Notes: generated by a model from the letters alone, not told the origin. DNA of 64,000 nucleotides from Amborella trichopoda (GCF_000471905.2 NW_006500103.1:2188224-2252223), one strand, 5' to 3'. Positions 12,141-23,616 are shown, counted from the stretch's first letter. Numbers and translations are program-made.

Positions 12141-14394
12141 TGTATGCATTTATTTGGTAACAAAGATATTCGCTCTTACCCCATTGCCAAGCCATAAAAC
12201 AACCCTAATTTTAGCCTCGGAATGCATGCCAAAAATTCAATCTTATTCTCAGATATTAACAAATACGTGCGACTCAATAATAAATGATATCAACTGCTTA
12301 CCATTTATGATTAATTTTTTATAAATTAACCTTTTCTTAATTATAGAAACAAATTCCTGGCCTTGCCCCCGAAATCCAGTAATTAACAACTCACGTTTTT
12401 CAGGGTTATTTTTGGAAATTCAACTCCCCTCGAATTCTCAAATAAAGGCCTGTTACGTAATTTACGAAACATTGGATATTTTGGTCATTTCCCTCCCGCA
12501 AAGTATACCGCTGAAGCCGACTGCTCACCATCGCACACTTTCTAGGGTCCGATGTTCCCACCCTACCAACAAAAAAAAAAATTAAAAAAATAAAATACGG
12601 TTTTATGATGAAATCCTCATGCAGAAAAGCAATTTAAAAAAATTAAAAAAATACAAGTTAATTGTAATTTCTACCTATAATCAAATCATTTCGTATTTTG
12701 AGTAATTATTTTGAACTTGTATGTAATTTATTTTTTTTATTTTTTAAATGCTTTTAATTTCTTTTACGGTTTAATGATGGATTCCTCAAGTCGAGGGATA
12801 ATTTTAGAAAAAATATAAAAATACAGATTAATTGTAATTTTTACCTATAATCAAATCATTTCGTATTTTATGTAATTATTTTGAGCCTATACGTAATTTA
12901 CTCTTTCTATTTCTAATTGCTTTCAATTTCTTCTCAATTTTTTTTTTATAGTTAATTTCTTCTGTTTTACCGATTCCTCTACGTTGGACGGCCGAAATTT
13001 AGAATCCGAGCTAGATTGCATCGGGACCGTCACACGTGGAGTTAACAACTCAACGGCTTAAAAGCTGCCTACGACAGTGACGCCAAACGTGCTACTCGTG
13101 TGTGACGTTGGTCAGGCACGTGCCAAACTCAATAGAGAGAGAGGGAGGGGTATCCGATGGGTTGGTCAGAGAGAGGGAAGCAGGAGAGAGAGTGAGAGTG
13201 GTTTGGATCATAGTTAATAATATTTTGATAAATCATTATCGGTTTTGTTTCAAGAAGTCGGAGGTAAAAAATACAAAACGCCGTGAAAAAAAATCGGTTA
13301 TGTAAAGGCGACACATGTTAAGATTATGATTCATAGGTTTTTGTTGGTAAGACAATGGGGAAGAAGGCTCCCTACCTATTTTTCATTAATAATGAAAAAA
13401 AAGTATAGTTCATATTTATATTTATTACATAAATATATTAAAGCTATTGGACAATAATTTTATCTCTTTACTTAGAATCATAAGGGTAACACAAACAAAT
13501 TTTGATCTAAATTGTCAAAAAATATAACAGCAATGCTTACTCTATTTTCACAATATAGATTTATTGGCAGTATATAAATGCAATAATTCGATCAGTAAAC
13601 ACCAGAACGGTAACCCAATGTATAACGTTATTGTTAGAAATAAAAAACATGAAAGACCCTCATTATGGGATTGCAATTAACTAAAATTCAGAAAACCAAA
13701 ATTGTAAAATAGTGCTACATCCAAAATTCTTTCTTTTACACCATTGATATAACAAAAAAGTTTGAAAATATGAAATTAATGAAACTTTTATATGTATAAA
13801 AAAAAGCAATAAAATGTTTAATCAAATCTAAATACTCCAATATCACCTTGAATTCCTAGCTGTCTAAATTTTTAGTTGTCTTTTATATGTCTTGCTCTTT
13901 GTATTGTTGCTATGGGTTTAGAGAAAAAGTAGATTTCCTATTGGGCTACTCTTCCTTAAACTGTACCTATTGTTTTAAGATATATGATTGATAGATTATT
14001 TTTTGGGGAATATATTGCTCGTGGTTTTTTTAATAAACTTTTTTTGAAAAAGTTTTTTATGAAATTTTTGTTAAATCAATATTCTTAATTTAGTCCTACT
14101 TTAATATGTTTATCTCTAGACCAAAATTTTAAGATATTAAATAAATGAAGAAAATAAAAATTTCAATAAAGTGATATAGAAGAAAACTTCTTAAAAAGTG
14201 TTTTCGAAAAATATAAAATACATATTTATATATGTTTTGTTAAAAAAATATGATTTTTTGAAGATCTTTCGAAAAACTCATTTACAGTCTTTAATAAATT
14301 TCATCAAATACCCCCAACAAAAAATAAATAAAAAAAATACCTAAACTACCCTCCCTTACTTTTGCCTTACCTATCTCTCTCACCTCTATCCTGC
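12141..14394. other. Spacer with a duplicated block and a G-box palindrome
   Basis: No gene is seen. A block of about 115 bp (GTTAATTGTAATTTCTACCT to about 12760) recurs at 12830-12945. A GC-richer island at 13020-13130 contains CACACGTGGA and the perfect palindrome GGCACGTGCC, a G-box core, but no exon follows on either strand that I can recognise. Confidence 0.5.
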
Positions 14395-14790
14395 CAAAAT
14401 AAGGGCCGTAGCATTGTACAAGTATGGTCAGGCAGTAGGGCTCCGACACTGCGTAAAGGGCAGTCCGGTAGTAGGACTCTGGTACTGTGTAAAGTGCGAT
14501 CCGACAATAGGGCACCGGCACTGTATAAAGTGTGGTTCGGCAGTTGCACAAGCAGTCTGGCAGTTGCAAAGGGCGGTTCGGCAATAGTAAGTTGCAAAGG
14601 GCGGTTCGGCAATAGATGTTACTGGATTCCAGGCTCTGGCACTATGTAAAGGGCGGTTCGGCAGTACTCAATTTCAGTCCAGTAATTGTCTTAGGGCGGT
14701 CCGGCACTTGTACGCTCCGACAATGTGATGATGCGCTTCGGCAATGTGATGATGCTCTCCGGCAATGTGTCATTGGGGGTCCAAAAGTCA
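14395..14790. repeat. GC-rich degenerate minisatellite
   Basis: About ten irregular units of roughly 25-45 bp, built on motifs such as GGGCGGTTCGGCAATAG, TCCGGTAGTAGGACTCTGG and TGTGTAAAGTGCGATCC. The block is much richer in G+C than its surroundings. Repeated open frames on both strands reflect the unit structure, not a gene. Confidence 0.75.
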
Positions 14791-15571
14791 ATGTTAAATA
14801 TTGCCAAAATGATTTTTATGTTCGAGAAGGGCATTTACGCCTAAAAAAAATGAACTTTTTCCTTTTGGGGGTATTTATATAAAAAGTTTATTTTACGGGA
14901 AAAAATGAGACAAAAAGTTGCACTGGGGGTAAGATGCATAGAAAATGTTGTCTTGGGTTTTGTTTTGTCATTGTCCACTAAGATTGAATGGAGACAATTG
15001 AAGTGCAAAGCTGTCTGTTCCTCTTTCTCCCTTTATATACTGTTAGTCTTTTGCCCAAGGGGTAAGTAGGCTGTCTTTTCCTTTTTTTTTCTCTTCATGT
15101 ATAATTATTATTTGCCTTGTTATATTTAAAAGTTGAAAGAACAATTAGACCGGTCATGACTAGGTAACACATTACAGGAAATTGAAATGTTATTGTTGAG
15201 TTATATATTGTGTGTGTGGAAAAATAAATAGCCCCGTCACATTTAAATTTCCAATCACCCTTTTTTTTTTTTTTCTATTTTTTTTGAAACCTCACAATTT
15301 ATTGTATTTTCCTAAATTATGATCTATTTATAATTGTTATCTAAATCCAATAATAAATTTTCAAAAAATCATATCCATCTTTTCTTAAGAAAATTGGAAG
15401 CTTACTAATAATTATCTCAGTAGCTGATCGCAAATAATTAGAATAAAGCTTGGATGATTATGATGATGATTAATAATTATCTAGGTAAATTTTAGTTACC
15501 AATTTTTTATTCAATGTTATAGATGCATATATTTATTCTAATAATACATAATGTCATAATAAATTTATATA
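14791..15571. other. Spacer, no gene seen
   Basis: AT-rich with T runs near 15080 and 15260. Nothing recognisable as coding or RNA gene. Confidence 0.45.
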
Positions 15572-15900
15572 CAAGGTGTGGTTTGAATAAGGTTTCAACC
15601 TTCAACAATCAAAGGAAGGGCATATGCGTAATAAGGTAGATAGATTTATAAACATTTAAATTTTTTGAAGAATCAACAATCTATATAATATGTTATAAGA
15701 TATACAATAATTATCAACGTTGAGATGATAAGTCGTATGGCTTTCAATGTCGAAGAGGCTGGGTTTCATAGCACTACGTCTCAAGTTCCACTTCTATGTG
15801 ACTTTGTCAAAAAAATAAACTACATTTTTGTGGTGGATTTTTCAGGTGCACTATATTTCTGCAATATAAAGTTGACACCTTGTATAAATTATTCCACATA
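15572..15900 (-). mobile_element. Degenerate F2-like miniature element
   Basis: Begins AAGGTGTGGTTTGAATAAGG and ends GACACCTTGTATAAATTATT, inverted to each other in outline, with CAACGTTGAGATGATAAGTC inside. More decayed than other F2 copies, so the assignment is tentative. Confidence 0.4.
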
Positions 15901-16029
15901 TAAATTAGAAAAGTCCCCAATTACTTGAGAAAATGCTATGATGATGATGATATAAATTGGTAAAGTGTTAAGGGCATTATTGGTAAAGGGACAGGCTCTG
16001 ACACAAATACATCCATGAATCGCATATAG

Positions 16030-16660
16030 TATTGTAAATTGTGTTAGATTTTTGCTGGTGATCTCCAATGTCCAATATAAATGCAAGTCAATTATGATCG
16101 TTAACTGCAAGTCAATTATGGTCATGTTCGACTTCTGGAATGCATTGATGATTCGCCTACAGTAGTGTAAATTGTGTTAGATTTTTGCGAGTGATCTCTA
16201 ATGTCCAATATAAATGCAAGTCAATTACGATCGTGTTCGACTTTTGGAATGCATCCATGATTCGCTTACATTAGTGTAAATTGTGTCAGATTTTTGCTGG
16301 TGATCTCTAATGTCCAATATAAGATGATCCGCTTACAGTAGTGTAATTGTGTTTGATTTTTGCTGGTGATCTCTAACGTCCAATATAAGTGCAAGTCAAT
16401 TATGAACGTGCTCGACTTCTGGAATGCATCCATGATTCGCCTACAGTAGTGCAAATTGTGTCAGATTTTTATGGGTGATCTCAAATGTCCAATATAAATA
16501 CAAGTCAATTATGATCGTGTTTGACTTTTGGAATGCATCCATGATTTACCTAAAATGGAGTAAATTGTGTTAGATTTTTGCGAGTGGTCTCCAGTGTCCA
16601 ATATAACACTTACGATTATGTTTTACGTTTGGACACGATCTCCAATGTCCAACATAAATG
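16030..16660. repeat. Minisatellite with 109-bp unit, about six copies
   Basis: The landmark AAATTGTGT(T/C)AGATTTTT recurs at about 16036, 16169, 16278, 16345, 16453 and 16562, mostly 109 bp apart. Other unit landmarks are GTCCAATATAAATGCAAGTC and GGAATGCATCCATGATTCGC. One unit is shortened to about 67 bp and the first carries an extra 24-bp duplication. Confidence 0.9.
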
Positions 16661-17160
16661 GGACATCGATGTAGGAGGGATACAGTCCAATAACCACACC
16701 TGATCCATAAAAAACGGATAAATACACATTATTAATAAATATGAATTATTATTCTTATTACATAATTAAGGAAACTTTATTAAAATACCTATCATAGATA
16801 AATTGTTTAGTGCTAGTTTGGATGTACTCAAAATTGAAATATTTTAGAATTGCAATCCAAAAATCTTATGAAACCGACTTTGAACAGTTTGGATAACCGC
16901 ACAATTTTATTAGATTTTTAGATTGAAAGAAAAAATACAGTCGTATCAAGATAAAAGTTATCGTTAAAAAACGTTCAAATTAGACTTGAATTTTTTCGGA
17001 TGAAAGTGCAACCTTCTCTCACCCGTGCAAACCCCACACTCGGCTTTCTCGCTATTTACCCCAGACCCTCCTCTCCTGCTCTCTCTCTAATTGCAAACCA
17101 AAAACCCAACTCTCTCTCTCTAGCACACTGCTACCCAACTCTCTTGCTCTCTCTATCTCT
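16661..17160. other. Spacer between minisatellite and LRR pseudogene
   Basis: No gene seen. The right part (17060-17160) is CT-rich and forms the junction where the LRR reading frame on the minus strand is cut off. Confidence 0.45.
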
Positions 17161-17459
17161 CTAAGAAGCTCCTCTGGTGCTGCTAATGGTGGTGTCTGTA
17201 ATGGAATCGTTGTCAGAGAAGAGGCCCGGTCTCGACAGTTTGATAATTCGGCCATTGGAGCAGCAAGGGTTTCCTGCCCAAGAAGAGCAGCAATCAGTAG
17301 AGGAGTTCCATGAGGTGGGAAGGCCGGAGGGATCGGAGGTGATGGTGGCTTTAAAGTTCAAAAGGGTTCTCTCTCGACTTCGTGGCAAGGTATAACAGAA
17401 GGTGGGGTGGCTCGGAAGAAGAGGATGAGGAGGAGAGAGAGGAAATGATGGGATGCCAT
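17161..17459 (-). pseudogene. Truncated LRR-protein copy (N-terminal signal and LRRNT only)
   Basis: On the minus strand an ATG at 17459 opens a signal peptide (MASHHFLSLLLILFF) and then CHEVERE, after which the frame shifts by one missing base near 17367 into LLNFKATITSDPSG. The second frame reads SWNSSTDCCSSWAG and SRPGLFSDND before stopping at 17161. This is the LRRNT cap of a DRT100-type or receptor-like LRR protein. Leucine-rich repeats should follow but are replaced by a CT/GA-rich sequence. The 5' flank, with a TACATAAACC motif and CT-rich leader, still looks like a gene start. It is a host-gene fragment with one frameshift and a 3' truncation; function is unlikely. Family is recognised with fair confidence; the exact parent gene is not. 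Confidence 0.75.
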
Positions 17460-18560
17460 GAATTCAGGTGGGTAATGGAGCCTGGAGGCTGGATGAATAG
17501 GAGGTTTATGTAGTGGGTGGTTGCTCTGAAGAGAGAGAGTGTGTTTCTGATGGTATGAAAGAGAGAGAATTTGTGATGGTAGGAAAATGAGTTAGAGAGA
17601 GAGAGAGAGGAGGGAGATAGGTCCCGATGATGGTGGGAAGTTACATTTCATAGCATGGGATGTGGATGATAATTACATATGATTTGGCACCAAGCATCCG
17701 TATCGATTGGAATCCATGATTGATTCAGGGCCTCCGTCTTTCGACAATCATGTTCAATGGTTCTTTTGGTTCTATCTCAATGAGAGTCCACATTTCATCA
17801 TAACCCGAAGCTAGAAACCCTACTTTTTCATCAAAAAATTCTTTTTATTTGTAGAGAACCCTAATGTTCCTAAAAAATAACACAAACCTCAAATTTACAG
17901 AGATGGTCAAGTTCTCGCAAAAAACCCTATGGTTCATCAAAATCAACAGCCTTACATTTGGAACGAGGTTAAGCATAATACACTAAACCAAAATGTACTA
18001 AGAGAGAAAAGAGACCAAGATATGTAATAGGGGAGGAGGGAGAAACCATTTGGTGATGCAAGGGATTTGTGATAAAGAAATACCAATCTATAGTGAGGGT
18101 TAAAATAAAATACTTATATAAAACCCAAACGAGTTAAAAGAATAGAAAAAAAGCTTTGTATTTTTTTAATTGGCATTTAAAAAACTTACAATTTTTATGA
18201 ATAACAAATTCTTTTTATTTGACATCGAATGTGGCCCTTAATTTTTTATCTATATCTTTTTATATATTTCAAAATACCTTTAAAAAAAATACATGGCATT
18301 GAGCAAAATAATTGAGAAAGGGTAAACTCTTAAATCTTTAAACATTCAGTTGCATATTTTACTAATTTGCTAATTTCATAGGTTAAATGTAAGAAAATTT
18401 CAAAGAGATTTCCAATAAAATAAAATGCATTTACGAAATATCATAAAGCACATCATATCCAGAAAAAAAAAGGGCGTTCTGGTCATTTTGGCAAATCCGA
18501 GGGACCATTCATCACTTTGGTGCGCCTCTATTCGACGCAGAATATTTCCAGAAAGGAGCT
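17460..18560. other. Spacer, no gene seen
   Basis: The part next to 17460 is the former upstream flank of the LRR copy. The rest is AT-rich with GAGAGA tracts near 17580-17620. No coding segment recognised. Confidence 0.45.
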
Positions 18561-18569
18561 TCGAGTGTC

Positions 18570-18707
18570 TTATTAAAACCCTAAACCTAGCCAAATCAAT
18601 AAATACCCCTTCCTCTTTTTAGTCCGTCTCCCGTTTATTGTGGTCGAAGTTAGGGTTTGGGTGGCGATTTACTCTTCTGCATATTTCTTTGCTCACATGT
18701 GTCGACC
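18570..18707 (+). promoter_or_regulatory. Promoter and leader with telo-box
   Basis: Contains AAACCCTAAACC near 18577-18588, a plant telo-box common in promoters of housekeeping genes, and AATAAATACCCC near 18599, which could serve as TATA box. A leader of about 100 bp with GTTAGGGTTTGG follows before the ATG at 18708. Confidence 0.5.
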
Positions 18708-18729
18708 ATGCCTCGCCGAAGCTCTGGAG
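18708..18729 (+). CDS. Probable first exon of a CHCHD2-like (MIX17-type) gene
   Basis: The ATG opens MPRRSSG and is cut after 22 nt by a GGAG/GTTTGAG donor. Plant CHCHD2-like twin-CX9C mitochondrial proteins begin with this same MPRRSSGG stretch and have a short first exon, and a telo-box promoter sits upstream. No second exon encoding the proline/alanine-rich part or the CHCH domain is visible downstream; the sequence runs into a hAT remnant at about 19060 and then the palindrome. Either the intron is exceptionally long and the rest was lost or moved, or this is a lone exon left by rearrangement. Seven residues are little evidence, so confidence is moderate. Confidence 0.42.
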
Positions 18730-19059
18730 GTTTGAGTTGTCGTTCTGTTTTTATGCTTGATTTCTAGTTTATGCAGGGTTATTTTCTTATATTGATAGTC
18801 AGGTTTCCATTTGTTTTTGGGTCTTATTTGATTGTCAGATTTCGATTTCTTCTTATCCATATTTTCGAGGCTTATTTGGTTTGGATTGTTGTATTTAATG
18901 ACTGATTTTTCTATTTCTTAGGATTAGATGGCTAATATTGACAGTCGGGTTATCATTTTTCATGTATTATCTATGGGTTTATGGGGTTTCCTGTGTTGGA
19001 ATATGTTACACTTCACATCTGTTACCTACTGACTTTCTCTGTTCTTTCTTATATCTATT

Positions 19060-19979
19060 TTCAATTGTGGTTTGTTTTATTTTTTTATTTCTCTCCTGTA
19101 CCACAATTTCGGGGTAGGGGCGAAAAAAACATTCATTGGCCCAGGTGTTCTTCTCTCAACACTACCAACATTATGAGTACCCCTTTGTTGCATAGCAACT
19201 TCAGAGATATCATCATCATCAAATAATTGCATATGAAGTAATTCTTTTCTTTTCATTTTTTTCTTCTCTTTATCTTTTTTCAATCCATCCAAATATTCTC
19301 TAATTTCATTTCTTATATCATCTGTAGCTTGTGGGCATGCTCTTACATCCCCATAAATTTTGGCTAAATGCTCTTTTTGTCGAAAAATACCAACCATATA
19401 AGTATTTCCTCAGAGCATGCATATCACACAATTTCTATCTTCTGGATTTTTTAGTTTTGCGTATTTCCTTATTACTAGAACCTTGGGAAGAAGACATTGT
19501 CCCAAAAATAAGTATAATAGTATTATTGTACAAGAAGGAATAAAAATTTACCGTTTCTGTGAAGCAATGCTGGATTTCTTCACAGCCTCTGAAACCCCCG
19601 ACTTCTTATCACAAATTCACCGTAACATCCCCCAATCAACAATCAAAGGCATCAAATGACCATTAACAATCGCCAAATCGAAGATTTGAATGAAAATAAA
19701 GCCACAAAAGTGGCTGGAAATCTTCGTTTAGGGAGTTTAATAACCCCCAAACAGTTTCCCTAAGTTTTGGATGGTCCAAAAGACCATTTTGTCCCTCCAT
19801 GAGGGGCAAAATCGAAAAAAGAATTGGCGTAAGGAGATGCTCTGCGCTGCGATGCGGGATGTGGCCTGATGCGGCTGCATAAGTAAAAAATGCATATGCG
19901 CCAGTATGCGATGCGGAGGGGACCACATACCGTATGATGCGGCCGCATATGCGGCGATACGGTCACATTTTAAAACCAT
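19060..19979 (-). mobile_element. Internally deleted hAT transposon with transposase fragment
   Basis: On the minus strand the element appears to begin near 19979 with ATGGTTTTAAAATGTGACCG and a run of GCATATGCGGCC-type subterminal motifs. A transposase N-terminus (MSSSQGSSNKE) starts near 19500 but soon hits a stop. A second fragment at 19397-19077 reads HLAKIYGDVRACPQATDDIR and then GPMNVFFAPTP, typical of plant hAT transposases with a BED finger. The catalytic core and hATC dimerisation region are absent. The 3' end is not sharply defined. It is a dead, non-autonomous derivative. Confidence 0.65.
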
Positions 19980-20042
19980 GCCCGGCGCTCGCCTAGGAGC
20001 TGGGCGGCCTGGACCCGCCTAGCGCTTTTTGAAATACTGTTA
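19980..20042. mobile_element. Terminal fragment of a CAGTNTTTCAAAAAGCGC hAT-type element
   Basis: Ends in GCGCTTTTTGAAATACTGTT with CGCCTAG motifs before it. Its reverse complement starts AACAGTATTTCAAAAAGCGC, matching the terminus of the complete element at 28169-28582. Only one end is present. It directly abuts the left edge of the palindrome. Confidence 0.65.
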
Positions 20043-20394
20043 ACATCTAATGATCAATTATCACTGTGACCCCTCCTCATACCCAAAGTAAATGGTCTTG
20101 TTACATACATTTTCATTCATATCTATGTATGTATAGATGTATATGTGTGTGTATTGGTGTTGTGTATTTTTCAGACAATTCTTCACACCCTGTATCACCA
20201 AACTTATCTGGCATAAAGGTTTATTAAAAAGAAGTAGGGAACCAAAAGGTGGATTTCGTCGACCGAAAGGAGGATTTCATCCCAAAGTTAGAAGAAGATT
20301 AATTATATCCACTTGTTCAAGTTGGATGAAGCTTTCCTGGAGAAGCCCCAAACTGTTCAGAGACAAGAATAGATTCTTCTAGGAGGCTATATCA

Positions 20395-21290
20395 TATAGA
20401 AACAAGAGTTAGACTTGGATTAGAGATGGGATTGAGATGCCCCTGTAATGGATAGAAAGTAAATTCAGAAGGATGTGGTGCATAATGTGCCATTTGGCTA
20501 CTCATAGCATAAAAATTGATTTGGTAGTCAGCATTTGACTACTCATGGTATTCAGCCGATACCAATTAGTTGGGAAAATGCTCAATTCGTTGGGAAAAGG
20601 TTTTGACGATGATGATTCAGTTTGGGAAGAGATAGCATAAGATGGCCAGATGATTTCTCATTGGCTTTATTCCAAGACTATCTAAGACTAGTAAATAAGT
20701 TTTTGGCATGTCCAATGAATGCCGTGAGAAAAATGCTAAAAAATCACAAGCACTGATTGTCTTGAAAAGACACCTCGTTTTATCCAAATAAAATTGATAG
20801 ACTTAGATAGTCTTTATTCCAAGACTTTCTAAGACTAGTAAATAAGTTTTTGGCATGTCAAATGAATGCCGCGAGAAAAATGCTAAAAAAGTCACAAGCA
20901 GTTGAAACAATTGATTGTCTTGAAAAGATAGACCTTGTTTCTATATCTTGTAGAAACAAGAGTTAGGCCTGGATTAGATGGGATTGAGCTGCCCCTCTAA
21001 TGGATAGAAAAGAAATTCAAGAGGATGTGGTGCATAAGGCGCCATTTGGCTACTCATGGCATAAAAATTGATGCAGTAGTCAGCATTACACTACTCATGG
21101 TATTCAACCGACCCCAATTAGTTGGGAAAAGGCTCTGACGATGATGATTCAGTTTGGGGAGAGATTTAACATGGTCAGATGATTTCTCATTAGCTTTATT
21201 TCAAGACTAGTAAATAAGTTTTTGGTATGTCAAATGAATGCCGCAAGAAAAATGCTCAAAAATTACAAGCAGTTGAAATAACAAATAGAA
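20395..21290. repeat. Direct duplication inside the left arm, offset about 554 bp
   Basis: AGAAACAAGAGTTAG occurs at 20397 and 20951, and the following blocks (GGATGTGGTGCATAA, GACGATGATGATTCAGTTTG, GTAAATAAGTTTTTGG) keep the same order in both copies. The first copy contains a further inner duplication of about 150 bp. The CCAATTAGTTGGGAAAA...GATGATGATT part looks like the tail of an RTE-type LINE. Confidence 0.75.
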
Positions 21291-22289
21291 AAAGGTGTAA
21301 ATTCGTGAATTATATCCAGAACAATTTATAAAGGGTCTCTCTTCTTTCAGTTACACTATTTTTCACAAAAGCTTTCATTTTCATGTGATACCATCTTACA
21401 ATTAGATAGTTAAATCATCGTATAGTTAAGATACAATAATTTATGACATATACAAAGATGTTGATAAAGAGAGAAAAATGCAAGAAACTACATGATAGGA
21501 ATAGAGTGACGAAATGAAAATGAAAACAATAATTAATTACAATGGGTTCCCTAAAGAAGAAAATAATGGCAACAATAATTTACTGTATTTGGCTTCCCAA
21601 AACATGAAAGAATTTCCTAACATGGAAATTAATAAATAAGATGCTCAAGTTTTTTATCCCATTTGATTTTATCATAGAAATGTATAAAATTCATAATACT
21701 CAGTTATACATAAACACTCTTCATAGGCAATTTCAAAATATAACAATCCTTGCTAAATAGGCCATCCTATCAAAATAGGTATTTACACAATATCCCAAAT
21801 CATACAAATATCAATAGAAGAATACAAGAACAAAAACAAGAATACCAGAACAAACAAAAAGTTAACTGCGACAACCATTCTTATAATGAGCATGGTTGCA
21901 TGAGTACACAAAGAACATAATAGCACATTCAAGTAATTGGTCAACGGGATCTCCACAATATAGTGAGCTTAAAAGAAAACCAACATCGTAATAGCTCCTT
22001 AAGTTTTTACTTGTGTTGTTGGTTCAAATAAATAATTGTTAAGTGCTTTGAGATTTTGGCCACCAATGATGACTCCTGTCAGTTCTCACACTTTTGTCAC
22101 TTTATACAGGTTTATCATGTCCCACCTAGTTATCCAATCTTCCTTTTCATCGATTTCATGGTGATAGACTACAAAATAGAACTAACTAATTATCTGATTT
22201 TAGTATTTTACCCATGATGTCTATGTGCAACAATGATAAGATATTATCCCTAGTGGCCTAGTCAATCGGATATAGAGAATCTCTTACAC

Positions 22290-23108
22290 AAGGAGCAAAA
22301 AAATTATGGAGATCAGAGCACGAGAAGTAGCCACGAGTATCTTCTTTTGGAGCGACAAATGCTTCCTAATTTTCGTTCATATTTGAAGGATGAAAACCTT
22401 AGGGGGGCTCCCAAGAAGAAAGAAGATCAAGAAATAGTTTGGGTGTTTATTTTTAGTTATAATTGCTGAAATACTTAGAGACTTTTAGATATTTTAATTA
22501 AAGTTAGGAAGTGGGACTTCTAAATATTTTTATTAAAGTTAGGAAGTGTAGTTTCAAGTTATATTTACATTAGGACTTTTTGGTCAAAAGTTATATTGTA
22601 TGGATAGAGATTGTACAAAATAAAAATAAATCAATATAAATAAATGCATGTGTGGGGTTGGAGAGTCATTCATATATTCTTCTTTAAGGGTGTGTTTGAC
22701 ACATGGAGTTTTTGGGAGTGGAAGGGACTCTCCCACAAATTATGGAAGATTGAGAGGTCTTCCAAAAATAAACCCATCTTAACACTACAAAAAAGTTGCA
22801 TGGAAGGTCGCCCTTCCACTTTACAACTTTCACACGATAATATCAAACATGGAAGTGGGACATTTAGCTCTCACTTCCAAAAACTTCCACTTATCAAACA
22901 CGCCATGCCCTAAGAAAAGAAAGACTTTTTCTTGTCTAAGGCTTGAGGCCTAGGTAGGAGAAAATCCTAGGGTGTCTTCAAAATTGCTTGTGTCAAGGTG
23001 CTTTTGGCTGTTTTTCTCTGTTTCTTCAAGTTTTTCTGCGTCAGAAGTCGATGGATGTGTTAAACCTATTGAGAAGATATCAAACTTCCACCTCCATAGA
23101 ACCTTAAC
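22290..23108. mobile_element. Unclassified ~820-bp insertion present only in the left arm
   Basis: The right arm runs without interruption at the corresponding place (around 26825-26840), while the left arm has about 820 extra bases between CTCTTACACAAG and AACTCAAGTTAGCC. The inserted DNA includes a smaller inverted-repeat element (22684-22911). I cannot assign the outer insertion to a family; no coding domain is seen. Confidence 0.6.
22684..22911. mobile_element. Small terminal-inverted-repeat element nested in the left-arm insertion
   Basis: Begins GTGTGTTTGACACATGGAGT and ends CACTTATCAAACACGCCATG, which pair as imperfect inverted repeats of about 30 bp. An 89-codon open frame across it is a by-product. 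Confidence 0.65.
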
Positions 23109-23616
23109 TCAAGTTAGCCTGTCGTATTGTTCACATAGATTTTCAAAGAGCTACCATTAAAATTGAGCACAAACATTCCATCAGGTGGGTGGCTCCCCAT
23201 TTTCATTGTTCAAATGAGAAAAATCTGCTTTATAAGGAATCAATACTTGAGGAGAATATCTTTCACTTTTATATTCTTCGAAAATATCCTCATTCTTTGG
23301 TGACTGTTGGGAATAATGCAATTGGATGTAAATGAGTCTTGTACACTACCTGCGTTGGTTAAATGTATGGGCTTGAATTGTACCCATACCAAAACTTCAT
23401 TTGAATAAATAGAGTGAAACTATGCAAATCCATGATCAACACAAATTCTCCATAAGATCCAAACTTTCGAAGTTGAAACAAATAAGAACCACGTCAACGT
23501 GCATCCATGCAATCTCTCAATTGACTTGTTTACTAAACAAAAGTATCCTACAAGACCCATCTAAGTCGTGTGAAATTTGTCACTCAGAGAAATCGTGGAA
23601 GTAAAAGGGCCCACAT

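Noticed and set aside
14291-14649. Cysteine- and tyrosine-rich repeated peptide frames
   Set aside because: They follow the GC-rich minisatellite on both strands, with no start context or conserved domain.
16030-16660. Regularly spaced repeats that could suggest a CRISPR-like array
   Set aside because: Units are 109 bp and homologous along their whole length, with no distinct spacers. This is a plant minisatellite.
22644-22913. 89-codon open frame on the plus strand
   Set aside because: It runs through both ends of a small inverted-repeat element, so it is not a gene.
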